From positions 1 to 28,589 of the IMG/VR virus record IMGVR_UViG_3300044952_000372: 28,589 nucleotides of DNA; one strand, 5' to 3'. A program made the translations under genes and the position numbers. This stretch comes from a virus. The notes under the pieces are model-generated. The model was not told where the DNA came from. It worked only from the letters and a program-made list of their open reading frames with translations, and did not search any database. Of the stretch, positions 1-9,273 are shown one piece after another (position 1 is the stretch's first letter; each line of letters starts with the position of its first letter).

Positions 1-1
1 T

Positions 2-568
2 TCTATTCCTGCTACTGCCACTGCAACAGGCATTACCATTACATTTAGTCAAGCTAAGTATGCAATGCCTAGCGACTTCGCGCGGATGGTAGACAAAACC
101 CAGTACAATAAATCAAATCGTTGGTCAATTATCGGGCCTAAAGACGCCCAAGAATGGCAATGGCTTAAAGCAAGCTATGTTACGACAGGCCCTCGTATGC
201 GCTTTAGAATGATGGGTAACAAGTTCACTATCTGGCCTGCGCCTACCGCAGTGCTAGTAATGGGCTTCGAATACGTTTCTAACGCATGGGTTGTAGCGGC
301 TGACGGAACAACCAAAACACGATTAACAGTTGATTCAGACACTACGTTATTCCCAGACCGTGTAATGGTGCTTGGTACAAAGCTCAAATTGTTTGAAATT
401 AAAGGCTTTGACACTACAGCAGTGCTTCAAGATTACACTCGTGAGCTGGAGAAATGGAAAGCAGCAGAGAGCGGCGCAGATACGCTATCCCTCGCACCAC
501 GCTATCCAAATATACTACTCACCCAGAACAATATCCCAGACACTGGGTACGGAAATACTACCTCGTAA
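2..568 (+). CDS. Phage head-tail adaptor protein, 5' end cut by the window
   Basis: The frame is open from base 2 with no stop, so the true start lies before the window; the in-frame ATG at 65 is internal. The visible ~188 residues match the style of podophage adaptor proteins of the SU10 type: a hydrophobic patch around MPSDFARM, a GPxxxxEWQWLK segment, TGPRMRFR, a GNKFTIWPAP strand, FEYVSNAW, then a helical KLKLFEIKGFD region and a C-terminal tail. Such proteins form the ring between portal and tail in the virion. The next gene (tail protein) follows after 8 bases, as expected for head-tail connector order. The family assignment is from recalled sequence style and was not searched. Confidence 0.7.
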   Translation, partial: SIPATATATGITITFSQAKYAMPSDFARMVDKTQYNKSNRWSIIGPKDAQEWQWLKASYVTTGPRMRFRMMGNKFTIWPAPTAVLVMGFEYVSNAWVVAADGTTKTRLTVDSDTTLFPDRVMVLGTKLKLFEIKGFDTTAVLQDYTRELEKWKAAESGADTLSLAPRYPNILLTQNNIPDTGYGNTTS

Positions 569-576
569 GGTGAGCA

Positions 577-2178
577 ATGCTACGTCCTAAACGCCAAACT
601 TCAGGTACCGTCACTGTCACCGCGCCAATAGGTGGGTGGAATGCGGTCAATCAATTAGCCGCAATGTCGCCTAATGAGGCGGTTATCATCGACAACTGGT
701 TTTGTTTGCCTACTGAATTGCAGTCACGCAAAGGCTACACGTTGTGGGCGGATAGCATAGCGGGCAATATTGAGTCTTTTATTACCTTTAACGGGCAATC
801 AGGGCAAATTGAAATGTTTGCTGCGTCAAACGATAACGGCAATTGTCACATATACAACGTTACTGAAAAAGCACCCGCCGGTATTTGGGACGTCTCTTTT
901 TGGGATGTGGGCAGCTATGATGTCCCTCACCTAGTTGTCACAGGGCTTTCTAACGCTAGATGGTATTTTGGTCAAGTATCAACGTCAGGCGGCACATTTA
1001 CGCTTGCTGTGAATGGCGAAGATTATATGCTTCTTTATGATGGCTCGGCATGGCAACAAGTGACGGGCGTATCTACACCTTACGCTATCACAGGCGTTGA
1101 CACAAGCCTACTTGTTGGCGTTTTAGTGCATCATCGCAGAGCGTGGTTTGTCCAAAAAGACAGCATGAAATGCTGGTATTTAGCGACTGATTCGATTGCT
1201 GGCACAGCAACTTCTTTTGACTTTGCACCTTTGTTTATCAATGGCGGCAGTATTGCTAAGATTGAAACATGGACGCTTGACGCCGGTAACGGTATGGATG
1301 ACTATTTTGTCGTCATTACTACGGTAGGTGAGATTGCCGTCTATAGCGGAACAAACCCTGCGTCAGCCGATACATGGTCGCTTAATGGCGTGTATTATGG
1401 TGGTTCACCCGTAGGGCGCAGCTGCACAATTAAGTACGGGGGTGACATATTACTGCTAAACAAAGATGGCCTAGTTCCTTTGTCACAGTGGCTTATGTCT
1501 AGCCGCGTTAACGTCAAAACGTCTATTACAAACAAGATTCAGCAACGTATAACTGATGCAACGACAAACTATGCAGATAATTACGGATGGCAAGTCATCT
1601 TAAACCCACCTAACAATATGCTGTTTATCAATGTGCCGGTTAGCTCAACGCAGTTTGACCAATACGTCATGAACACAATTAGCGGGGCGTGGTCACGCTT
1701 TACAGGCGTTAACGCAACCTGCTGGGCGTTTATTAACGATGTCCTATATTTTGGTCAAGGCGGCAAAGTTTTTAAGTTTTGGGACGGCCCGGCTGATGAT
1801 GGAGAAGTCATCAATACCGACCTTTTACCTGCTTTTTCTGCTTTTGGTAGTCAAAGTCAAATTAAGCGTTGGACGATGGCTAAAGTGTCAGTGGGCTACG
1901 ATTACGCGTTTGCATTTTCCGGTCAGATTAGCCTTGACTTTAATTTAGCCTCTCAACCACCACAGCCTTATAACCTTTTTTCTCCTGGTGCGAGTGTATG
2001 GGATATTGGCATTTGGGATACTGCACAATGGGGTGGGACTATCATGCCTTTTCCTAGTTGGCAAATGGCGGCAGGTATAGGCTATTACGGAACGTTTAGA
2101 ATCAAAACATCAAGTAAAACGTCTGATATTCGCTACTATGCAACAGACTATGTATTTGAAGGCGGAGGCGTACTATAA
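577..2178 (+). CDS. Phage tail structural protein (nozzle/tail-tube-B-like)
   Basis: A 533-residue protein starting at ATG 577, with GGTG a few bases upstream. The N-terminus has the signature common in podophage tail proteins: APIGGWNAVNQLAAMSPNEAVIIDNW, then RKGYTLW (residues ~15-60). The rest is beta-rich with repeated W/Y/G positions, compatible with a beta-propeller-like tail nozzle. It lies directly after the adaptor and shares one base with the next gene (TAATG). In this family the product extends the connector as the tail tube or nozzle. No frameshift is seen. The exact structural role is inferred from position and N-terminal motif. Confidence 0.7.
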   Translation: MLRPKRQTSGTVTVTAPIGGWNAVNQLAAMSPNEAVIIDNWFCLPTELQSRKGYTLWADSIAGNIESFITFNGQSGQIEMFAASNDNGNCHIYNVTEKAPAGIWDVSFWDVGSYDVPHLVVTGLSNARWYFGQVSTSGGTFTLAVNGEDYMLLYDGSAWQQVTGVSTPYAITGVDTSLLVGVLVHHRRAWFVQKDSMKCWYLATDSIAGTATSFDFAPLFINGGSIAKIETWTLDAGNGMDDYFVVITTVGEIAVYSGTNPASADTWSLNGVYYGGSPVGRSCTIKYGGDILLLNKDGLVPLSQWLMSSRVNVKTSITNKIQQRITDATTNYADNYGWQVILNPPNNMLFINVPVSSTQFDQYVMNTISGAWSRFTGVNATCWAFINDVLYFGQGGKVFKFWDGPADDGEVINTDLLPAFSAFGSQSQIKRWTMAKVSVGYDYAFAFSGQISLDFNLASQPPQPYNLFSPGASVWDIGIWDTAQWGGTIMPFPSWQMAAGIGYYGTFRIKTSSKTSDIRYYATDYVFEGGGVL

Positions 2179-2585
2179 TGATAATTATAGTTGACCAGTC
2201 AGAAAGATGCGGTCAATGGATAGCTGAAAAACAAGGTAAAAAATACTGCAACGATGAAAGCGCGGTCTATATAGCGCTTGAGCATAAAGATAAGCTAAAC
2301 GTTGTTTTTATGTATAATAACTTAATAGAAAACGGGTCGATACACCTTCATATTGCAGTAGAAGGTAGAGGAAATAAAGAAATACGATGGTATGCTTTTC
2401 ACTATCCTTTTATAGAGCTAAAAGTTAAAAAGATAATAGCACCTATTCAAGCGGATAATGAAAAGTGTATTCGGTTTGCAATAAACGCAGGGTTTGTATG
2501 TGAGCATATAATTAAAGACGCAGGGTATAATGGCGACTTATGGCTCTTTTCCATGACCAAAGAGCAATGCCGATTTTTAAGATAA
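2178..2585 (+). CDS. GNAT-fold-like internal virion protein (T7 gp13-type)
   Basis: A 135-residue protein. The start ATG overlaps the previous stop (TAATG) and has GGAGG about 10 bases upstream inside the preceding gene. The C-terminal half reads like the end of a GNAT acetyltransferase: NEKCIRFAINAGF at ~95-107, followed by a beta strand near the end (LWLFSMTKEQC). The catalytic acetyl-CoA loop (Q/RxxGxG/A) is not clear, so it may be a structural relative. Podophages commonly place such a protein between tail tube and large ejection proteins, as with T7 internal virion protein A. The function in this phage is inferred from fold hints and position. Confidence 0.55.
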   Translation: MIIIVDQSERCGQWIAEKQGKKYCNDESAVYIALEHKDKLNVVFMYNNLIENGSIHLHIAVEGRGNKEIRWYAFHYPFIELKVKKIIAPIQADNEKCIRFAINAGFVCEHIIKDAGYNGDLWLFSMTKEQCRFLR

Positions 2586-2599
2586 TTTAGGAGTTTATC

Positions 2600-4603
2600 A
2601 TGAGCAGTCCATCTATGCCTGCGGCGCCAAATTACGCGCTCGCAGCGCAACAAACCTCGGCAGGAAACCAAAACGCGGCCATTGCCAATCAAATTGGAAA
2701 TATGACCAATCAAAAGGGTGTGCCTCAATATAAGCTAGACCCCACTACAGGTGCGCAAGAATTAGACGCTAATGGGCGGCCTATAGAGTTAGGTAGTACG
2801 GGCGTTAGCTATGAAAACCCTTACGCAATAAAAGATTCTCAAGGAAGCATACCTTTTGATATGACTTCGTTAACTCAAAAGCAAAGAGATGCGTACAACG
2901 CCGGAAAAGGGCTCCCTAAAGACTTTGTTAAAACGTATGACCCTCAGCAATGGACGCAACAGTCTACTTTAGGGGGTAATGACCGGACGCTTTATGACCA
3001 AAGCCAAGCGGCGCAATTAGGGCTGTCCGGTATAGCTTTGAAAGGCTTAGACGCTGTACGAGCAGCTACCGACCCTACTGACCCTAGATATAAAGCCGTA
3101 ACCCCTGACATTGCAGTTCAAGGCGGGCCTGCAAATACTGCTGACCGCATGACGACAAACGTTACCGCACCGCAGTTTGTTGGCGGAGGATTAGATACCT
3201 CCGGTTTGCAGGGCAGCGTAGGTAATGCCGGTCAAATGAGAACGTCTATTGGCCCCGTAAACGGGGTAGAGCAATATGTTGTAGATAATAACGGGGATAG
3301 AATTTTAACGCAATCTGGCGCTAATCAGCAGGCGGGCGCACTGGGTGCGGGGCTAAACAACTCAGCTAAAATTCAAACTAACTTAGGGCTAGACCCGACG
3401 CTACTTAACCAGCAAGCAACAGACGCGCTTTACAAAGCAAATACGCAGTATCTTGACCCACAGTTTGCGCAAAGCCAAGCAAAGATGGAAAGCCAATTGG
3501 CTAACCAAGGCATTACGCGCGGTAGTGAAGCGTATAACAACGCAATGCTTAACTTTAACAATCAAAAGCAACAAGCGTACACGGACGCTCGAAATCAAGC
3601 GATTGGGCAAGGTACGGCGGCGGCGCAAGGGTTGTTTGGCATGGGGCTTCAAGGCGCTCAGTTTGGTAATACGTCACTAGGTCAACAGTTTGGTCAAAAC
3701 ATTACCGCGCAACAATTAGCTAACGCTTCAGCAGGGCAAAACAACGCCAACGCACAAACTAATATGGGGCTTACTAACGCCGCATTAGGGCAACAATTTG
3801 GTCAAAATGTCACCTCAGCTAACTTTGCTAACGCGGCGCAACAACAAGCGTACAACCAAGCACAAGGTAATGCACAATTTCAAAATGCCGCGCAAGCACA
3901 ACAATACGGACAAAATTTGTCTGATATGCAGGCGCAAAACACAGCCGTTGGTCAACGCTTTGGTATGGACACATCCAACCAAGCGTCAACAAATAACGCG
4001 CAAACGCAGCAATATAACGCTGCTATGGCTAACGCTAACTTAAATAACCAGCAGCTTTCACAATTATATAATCAGCAATTGCAAAGCGGGCAACTTAGCA
4101 ACCAAGCCAGTAATCAGCAACTCGCACAGAATCAAGCAATTCAACAGAACGACCTTAATATCTTGCAAGCGCTAAGAACAGGCGCTCAACTTAATACGGC
4201 TAATTTACCTGCGGTTGGCGTATCTCAGCCCGCACAGCTAGCTAACTGGCAAGGCGCGGATATGTTAGGTGCGGCCACTGCTAAAGGTCAATATGACCAG
4301 AGCATGTATAACGCTCAATTAGCGGCACAATCACAAATGGTGAGCGCAGGTATTGGCGCAGCGGGAGCGCTTGGCGGCGCAGGTATTGGCGCGGCGGTTA
4401 AGTCTGACAGAAGGCTTAAAAAGAACATTAAACGCATTGGCACGCACGTTCTTGGCATTGGGCTTTACACATGGGATTACTTGTGGGGTGAGCCGTTTGC
4501 TGGGGTTATGGCAGATGAAGTGGAACAAGTCATGCCAGAAGCTATCGTTATGCACCCAAGTGGGTTTAAAATGGTTAATTATTCAATGCTGGGGTTAGTG
4601 TAA
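2600..4603 (+). CDS. Q/N/A-rich internal virion protein with C-terminal S74-like motif
   Basis: A 667-residue protein starting at ATG 2600 after GGAG. Residues ~1-130 are mixed sequence with many prolines. Residues ~270-560 are very rich in Gln, Asn and Ala, with repeated GQQFGQN and NAAQQQAYNQAQ segments and a likely long helical or coiled structure. A short glycine-rich hydrophobic stretch (SAGIGAAGALGGAGIGAAVK) precedes residues 602-667, which carry SDRRLKKNIKRIG, YTWDYLWG, GVMADEVEQVMPEAI and MVNYSMLG. These are hallmarks of the S74 intramolecular chaperone, but the long C-terminal helix is missing. This arrangement is typical of podophage ejection proteins. Whether the S74-like end self-cleaves is unknown. 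Confidence 0.65.
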   Translation: MSSPSMPAAPNYALAAQQTSAGNQNAAIANQIGNMTNQKGVPQYKLDPTTGAQELDANGRPIELGSTGVSYENPYAIKDSQGSIPFDMTSLTQKQRDAYNAGKGLPKDFVKTYDPQQWTQQSTLGGNDRTLYDQSQAAQLGLSGIALKGLDAVRAATDPTDPRYKAVTPDIAVQGGPANTADRMTTNVTAPQFVGGGLDTSGLQGSVGNAGQMRTSIGPVNGVEQYVVDNNGDRILTQSGANQQAGALGAGLNNSAKIQTNLGLDPTLLNQQATDALYKANTQYLDPQFAQSQAKMESQLANQGITRGSEAYNNAMLNFNNQKQQAYTDARNQAIGQGTAAAQGLFGMGLQGAQFGNTSLGQQFGQNITAQQLANASAGQNNANAQTNMGLTNAALGQQFGQNVTSANFANAAQQQAYNQAQGNAQFQNAAQAQQYGQNLSDMQAQNTAVGQRFGMDTSNQASTNNAQTQQYNAAMANANLNNQQLSQLYNQQLQSGQLSNQASNQQLAQNQAIQQNDLNILQALRTGAQLNTANLPAVGVSQPAQLANWQGADMLGAATAKGQYDQSMYNAQLAAQSQMVSAGIGAAGALGGAGIGAAVKSDRRLKKNIKRIGTHVLGIGLYTWDYLWGEPFAGVMADEVEQVMPEAIVMHPSGFKMVNYSMLGLV

Positions 4604-4902
4604 TGATGTTAGGTGAAGACCAACACGCAGCGCTGGTGGCTGCACTTAGAAACCAACCGCAATACCCGCGAGGTAATGCCGCGCCGTCAGCGCAATCCAT
4701 AATGCAGAACGCGGAAGCGCTTGGTAAAGGTTATCAGGCTATTAAAGAAGCTGGCAAAAGCGACGCACAGCAGTACGCGGATGAATTTGGTCAATATGAC
4801 CCTCAATTTGCGGCGATGCAAGCTAAAACACCTGACGAGGGTAGCTTTATGAACGGTTTGCAAAACAAATGGAATGGGCTATTTGGAGGTGCGAGTGGCT
4901 AG
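4603..4902 (+). CDS. Small hypothetical virion-associated protein
   Basis: A 99-residue protein whose ATG overlaps the stop of the previous gene by one base (TAATG). I do not recognise its family. It is Ala/Gln-rich and probably helical in residues ~25-75 (SIMQNAEALGKGYQAIKEAG), with a Gly/Asn-rich tail. It sits between two large putative ejection proteins and overlaps the next gene by 8 bases, so it is probably co-translated with them and may be a minor internal virion component. Confidence 0.6.
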   Translation: MMLGEDQHAALVAALRNQPQYPRGNAAPSAQSIMQNAEALGKGYQAIKEAGKSDAQQYADEFGQYDPQFAAMQAKTPDEGSFMNGLQNKWNGLFGGASG

Positions 4903-6415
4903 TTTATACGATGAAAAAGTGCTTGGTGCTAAAGATAGAATTGCTTTAGCTCGTAAGTTACAAGAACAAAGCGCTAATCAACAAGCAGGTCAAATGGTTA
5001 GCGGATGGTACGTCCCTAATACTGGTGGAGCCGCGCTTGGCGCGTTGCAAAATATCATTGGCGCGTATCAAGAAAGCGGCGCTAGAGAAGATTTAGATAA
5101 AGCAGAACGTGAAAAAGCGGCGGCTATTATGCGGGCGCAAGAAAGTTATGGCGTCCCCGCAACAGAAGAAATGGCTTTAGCCGCAGGAGAACCTGCAAAA
5201 GACCCGTCTATTATGTCCCGTTTAGGCGCACTCGTAAGATTAGAAGACCAGCCTCAAGCTACGCCGGCGCAACCTATGGCACATAATGTTGCGCAAAACG
5301 CAACACCAGAGCAACGCCGCAGTGCCATGATTAGCTTAATGGGCGTAGACCCTACGCAGGCAAGTAATTTGCTCAAATTGCAAGAGCTAGACGTAGAGCA
5401 AGCTAAGGCGGCGGCCGCAACGCAATGGAGAGGAATGGCTCCCGGCTATCACCCTGAGCCAAGCAATGTGCCGGGAGAGCCGCCTATTATGGTAGGAAAT
5501 CCAACGCTTGTAGACGGTAAAATAGTGCCATATAGCGAAGCAAAACTTGGCAATGAAGTAGAAAAAAAGAAAGCGTTAGGAGAGGTAATCACGCCTGTAG
5601 AGCAACATTCTATGAATGTTCAAGACCAAAATCTAGCACTGGCTTACGACAATGCAAATAGAGCGACCGCCGCCGCCGCCCGTGCAGACGCTAGAGCCGT
5701 TGAGGAAACTAGAAAAGCAGCGGCTAAAGAAGCAGCTACGCAATATGCGCTTGAAAATCCAAACGCTAAAAAAGATTTAGATGCAATTCAAAAGGCTACA
5801 GATACGCACGAAAAATTAGTAGATAATTTAAGAAATTATCAAAAAGTGTTAAACGAAACGCCTTTAAAAGATAGGGGGAACCCCGGAAAAAATACGCGGC
5901 TTAACGCGGCGTATCAAGCAGCTACTTTTGCTATCCGTGACCCTCAGTTATTGAATACCGGTGTTATGACCGGAGGTGACAAAGAAATGTTAGGTGATGT
6001 GCTTCCTGACCCTACTAGCCTTAAAGGGCTATACAAGGGGACGGATGAACTTACCAAGGGCATAGACCAAGTAATAGGCATAGCTAACACCAATACTTCA
6101 GCGGTCGTTAATAACCGCGCTCCTGCTCCGCCTCCCGGCGCTGAAAATGCGCCTATCTTTAAAAAGATAGGTACATATAGAACACCCCCTGCTGCTGGCG
6201 GCGCGTTAGGGGGCGTTTCACCTGTTCCTGTTGCTTCTATGCAACCGCCAGTACAACAGCAAGCCCCTGTTCAACCACCAGTACAACAGCAAGCTCCTGT
6301 ACAACCGCCAGTACAGCAAGGGCCACCTCAAATGCTTCAGCCGGGGCAAGTGTATAAGGGCCACGTTTATTTAGGGGGCGACAAATCAAACCCCGCTAGT
6401 TGGAGAGCGCAATAA
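4895..6415 (+). CDS. Putative internal virion/ejection protein with Pro-Gln C-terminal repeats
   Basis: The frame is open from ATG 4874, but a strong GGAGG at 4885-4889 lies five bases before GTG 4895, so I take GTG as the start (506 residues). The protein is Ala/Gln/Glu-rich and largely helical: residues ~15-90 and ~245-330 look like long helices (RKAAAKEAATQYALENPNAK). The C-terminal ~80 residues are low complexity, with a 10-residue PPVQQQAPVQ repeat. No catalytic motif is seen. The stop overlaps the start of the next large protein (TAATG). It is probably one of the set of proteins carried in the virion and released during infection; this is inferred from context and composition. Confidence 0.6.
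   Translation: MASLYDEKVLGAKDRIALARKLQEQSANQQAGQMVSGWYVPNTGGAALGALQNIIGAYQESGAREDLDKAEREKAAAIMRAQESYGVPATEEMALAAGEPAKDPSIMSRLGALVRLEDQPQATPAQPMAHNVAQNATPEQRRSAMISLMGVDPTQASNLLKLQELDVEQAKAAAATQWRGMAPGYHPEPSNVPGEPPIMVGNPTLVDGKIVPYSEAKLGNEVEKKKALGEVITPVEQHSMNVQDQNLALAYDNANRATAAAARADARAVEETRKAAAKEAATQYALENPNAKKDLDAIQKATDTHEKLVDNLRNYQKVLNETPLKDRGNPGKNTRLNAAYQAATFAIRDPQLLNTGVMTGGDKEMLGDVLPDPTSLKGLYKGTDELTKGIDQVIGIANTNTSAVVNNRAPAPPPGAENAPIFKKIGTYRTPPAAGGALGGVSPVPVASMQPPVQQQAPVQPPVQQQAPVQPPVQQGPPQMLQPGQVYKGHVYLGGDKSNPASWRAQ
6245..6316 (+). repeat. 30-bp tandem repeat coding for PPVQQQAPVQ
   Basis: Two 30-bp units (6245-6274 and 6275-6304) and a 12-bp partial third unit lie in frame near the end of the preceding virion gene. 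They encode a proline-glutamine decapeptide. The units differ only at a few third-codon positions, which suggests recent duplication and selection on the protein. It is probably a flexible linker. Confidence 0.85.
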
Positions 6416-9273
6416 TGTCTATGCCATGGGAAGATTTCACGCCGCAAGCGCCCGCTAGTCAAAATATGCCTTGGGAGGATTTTGCTCAAGAATCGCCAAC
6501 AAATCTTCAGCGATTTGCGGAGAAAGCACCGCAAACACTTACACAAGACGCTGTAGAATATTTAAAATCTACTGGGCAAAACATTGGCAATATTTACGCA
6601 GGTGCAGCGCAAGGCGCGGCTAATACAGCTATCAATTTAGCGGATATACCTCACAAATTAATTAACCCTGACTCAACAGCAGCGCAGGAATATAAAACCG
6701 CTATTGAAGCTAAACTAAGCGGTCTTGGCGCAGATACAAAAAGTGACCCTTTTGGTGTTGGCCAAGTAGTCGGCGAATCGATTGCTACTCTCCCTGTTGG
6801 AGGCGTTCTTGGGAAAGCCGTTGGCGGAGGAGCTGAAGTTTTAGGTTTAACTGGCAAATCCGGCATACCTGAAAAGTTAGCTACCGCATTAAAATATGGC
6901 GGAACTAAAAACGTTGTTGAAGGTGATTTCGCTAAAGATTTAGGTTACAGAACACTAGGCGGCGCAACTACGCAAGGCGTCACAGGTCAAGTCATCGCGC
7001 CAGAGAATAATATGGGCGTTTTAGACTCTGGTATGGGCGCAGGACTTGGCGCTGCGTCAGCCACTCTTGCGCCTGTTGGTCGGTTTGCGGGGGCTATTGT
7101 TGAGCCTGTTTTTAAAGCTGGTCGCGAAGCAATCTTAAACAGAAAGCTAGAATCTATGGCTGGCGGTAAAGACACTATGGGCGGGCTAATTGACCGTTTG
7201 CGTAATAAAGGGCTAACTCCTGAGCAGCTTGCCGTAGCTATGGAATCACCTGAATTAGCGTCTGCTATTCAGGCGTCAGAAAAGAATTTTCCTGAATCAT
7301 GGCTCCCTAAACGCGGCGCAGAAGCGGCGGCTATGGAGTCAAAAGTTAATCAAGCGCAAAGCTCACTTAATGCGTTGCATCAAGGTGAATTGCCTGTTAG
7401 TGGCGTAAGCGCTAACGCGCCATATCAAAACGTGCGTGATGCGCAGATTGCGCAAGCCGGTGGTCTTGAAGATACTAAAGCCGTTCGTACAGCGGAGCTT
7501 CTACGTCAAAATGAAGCCGCTCAAAGCGGCGTTGTAGCAAACAAACAAACGTTTGAAAGCGCAATTCCTCAGCCTAAACAAGTAGACATTGGCGAAACTA
7601 TTGCACAGCGCAAAGAAGCGCTTGAAAAAGCGGCGCATGACAAAGTTCGTCCGCTATACCAACAAGCCTACGATTTAGCGCCTGCGCCGTTCAGTTTTGA
7701 ACCGCTATTGGTAGAAGCGGATAGGATTAAAAATACGCTTTCAACGGCGATAGAGCCTAAAAGAGCGCCAAGAGTCCATGAAATATTAGACATTTTTAAA
7801 GAAAAAGAAGCTACAGGCCCTATTTTACTAGATGCTAAAGGTAAACCTATGGCGTCAGTCACTTCTGGGCTTCCTATTGGAGGGTCGCTACAAGATGCGC
7901 ATATGCTTAGGTCTGCAATATTAGACGACCTTAGAGGCATTGAGGGTGCGTCAGATACTGAATCTAACATGACCCGCCGTAACCTGAAAAAGTTAGAAAC
8001 GGGCATCAATAAGTCTATTCAAGATTACGCACCTGAAGAAGCAAGAACGGTGTTTAATAAAGCAAATGAACAATTTAGAACCACTGTTGCAGAGCCTTTT
8101 AGACAAGGTATGGTAGATAAATTAACCGACCTAAACAGTATATTTCGACCTAAAATTAACCCTTCTGAAGTAGCAGACAAGTTTCTTCATGCAGACCATT
8201 CTCGCGATTTTATTCGCGCGTTTGGCAATGACCCTGACGCGATGCAAGCCATTAAAACAGGCATCGTAGGTAAATTTAATGATGAAGTAGTACAAGGAGG
8301 TGTATCACCTGCCGTTTTCTTTAGGAACCATAGAGAAGCGTTAGCAACGTTAGATTCAACTGGCGTCAACGTAACAAAAGATTTAGAAGGAATAGCGTCA
8401 AAATTAGATACCTTTAATGCCAATCAAACAGCGTTAGATGAGCAAGCTAAAGCAATTCCTAAAGCGGTGGATGAATCGGTAGCTAACCAACAGCGCATTA
8501 TCAGCAAATCAGCTAAAGACCTAAACGCTATAACTGACGCAGAAGATTTAGCTAAAGTAGCCGTAAGTGCTAACGCTCGTACAATGGGACGCATACTGCA
8601 CAAAATGTCGCCTGAAGCTAAACCTGAATTAGCAAAGCAAGTCATTAACAATGCGTTTGAGCCTATCACGGCAGGCGTAGATAACGCAGGTGCTAAAACG
8701 GCTAAAGCGTTAGAAAACTCGCGTATCGCGGTAGCGCTAAAAGCGACTTACGGTAAAGAAGAAGGTGCAGCTAAACTGGCTGACTTTAAAGAAACAGCGA
8801 ACATTCAAACAATGCTTGAAGCAGTTAAAAAAGAAGTTCCTAAACACCCATACGACACCGCTCAAGCGTTAGACAACTTGACTGAAGGTAAACCTCAAGT
8901 AAGACGCGCCGTTGAAGATATAATGGCGACTATTAACGACCAAAATAAGTTTAATATGTTAGCTGAACGTGGGCGGTTAGCAGGTGAAGGCACAACTAAA
9001 CTTGCGACAGAATCTGCGCCTCAAACGCCGTTTCAGCTTACTTCTGCCGCAGCAGCCGCTAAATGGATTCTTTCTTCTATGACAAAGAAAGCTGACGCAG
9101 AGCTTGCAGAGCGACTATCTAAAGAATTGATGTCGTCTGAAGCGTTTGCCAATGCGTTAGAACGGGCGCAACAAGGCCCATCTCAAACTAATTCGGCTTG
9201 GGCATTGCAATATGGTAGAATCCTCCCACGCACTGCTGCTGGCGCAGTCACCTCAATAACAGGAGAAAAATAA
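6415..9273 (+). CDS. Very large helical ejection/internal virion protein
   Basis: A 952-residue protein. An upstream in-frame TTG (6400) exists, but ATG 6415 overlaps the previous stop and has GGAG 9 bases ahead. The N-terminus holds two copies of MPWEDF (residues 3-8 and ~18-23), a motif often seen at the start of podophage internal proteins. Residues ~65-200 contain Gly/Ala-rich hydrophobic segments (VGESIATLPVGGVLGKAVGG and a second GGATTQGV...GMGAGLGAA stretch) that could insert into membrane. The remainder is almost all amphipathic helix rich in Ala, Glu and Lys. No transglycosylase or protease motif was found. A role in the DNA-ejection conduit is inferred from size, composition and position. 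Confidence 0.6.
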   Translation: MSMPWEDFTPQAPASQNMPWEDFAQESPTNLQRFAEKAPQTLTQDAVEYLKSTGQNIGNIYAGAAQGAANTAINLADIPHKLINPDSTAAQEYKTAIEAKLSGLGADTKSDPFGVGQVVGESIATLPVGGVLGKAVGGGAEVLGLTGKSGIPEKLATALKYGGTKNVVEGDFAKDLGYRTLGGATTQGVTGQVIAPENNMGVLDSGMGAGLGAASATLAPVGRFAGAIVEPVFKAGREAILNRKLESMAGGKDTMGGLIDRLRNKGLTPEQLAVAMESPELASAIQASEKNFPESWLPKRGAEAAAMESKVNQAQSSLNALHQGELPVSGVSANAPYQNVRDAQIAQAGGLEDTKAVRTAELLRQNEAAQSGVVANKQTFESAIPQPKQVDIGETIAQRKEALEKAAHDKVRPLYQQAYDLAPAPFSFEPLLVEADRIKNTLSTAIEPKRAPRVHEILDIFKEKEATGPILLDAKGKPMASVTSGLPIGGSLQDAHMLRSAILDDLRGIEGASDTESNMTRRNLKKLETGINKSIQDYAPEEARTVFNKANEQFRTTVAEPFRQGMVDKLTDLNSIFRPKINPSEVADKFLHADHSRDFIRAFGNDPDAMQAIKTGIVGKFNDEVVQGGVSPAVFFRNHREALATLDSTGVNVTKDLEGIASKLDTFNANQTALDEQAKAIPKAVDESVANQQRIISKSAKDLNAITDAEDLAKVAVSANARTMGRILHKMSPEAKPELAKQVINNAFEPITAGVDNAGAKTAKALENSRIAVALKATYGKEEGAAKLADFKETANIQTMLEAVKKEVPKHPYDTAQALDNLTEGKPQVRRAVEDIMATINDQNKFNMLAERGRLAGEGTTKLATESAPQTPFQLTSAAAAAKWILSSMTKKADAELAERLSKELMSSEAFANALERAQQGPSQTNSAWALQYGRILPRTAAGAVTSITGEK

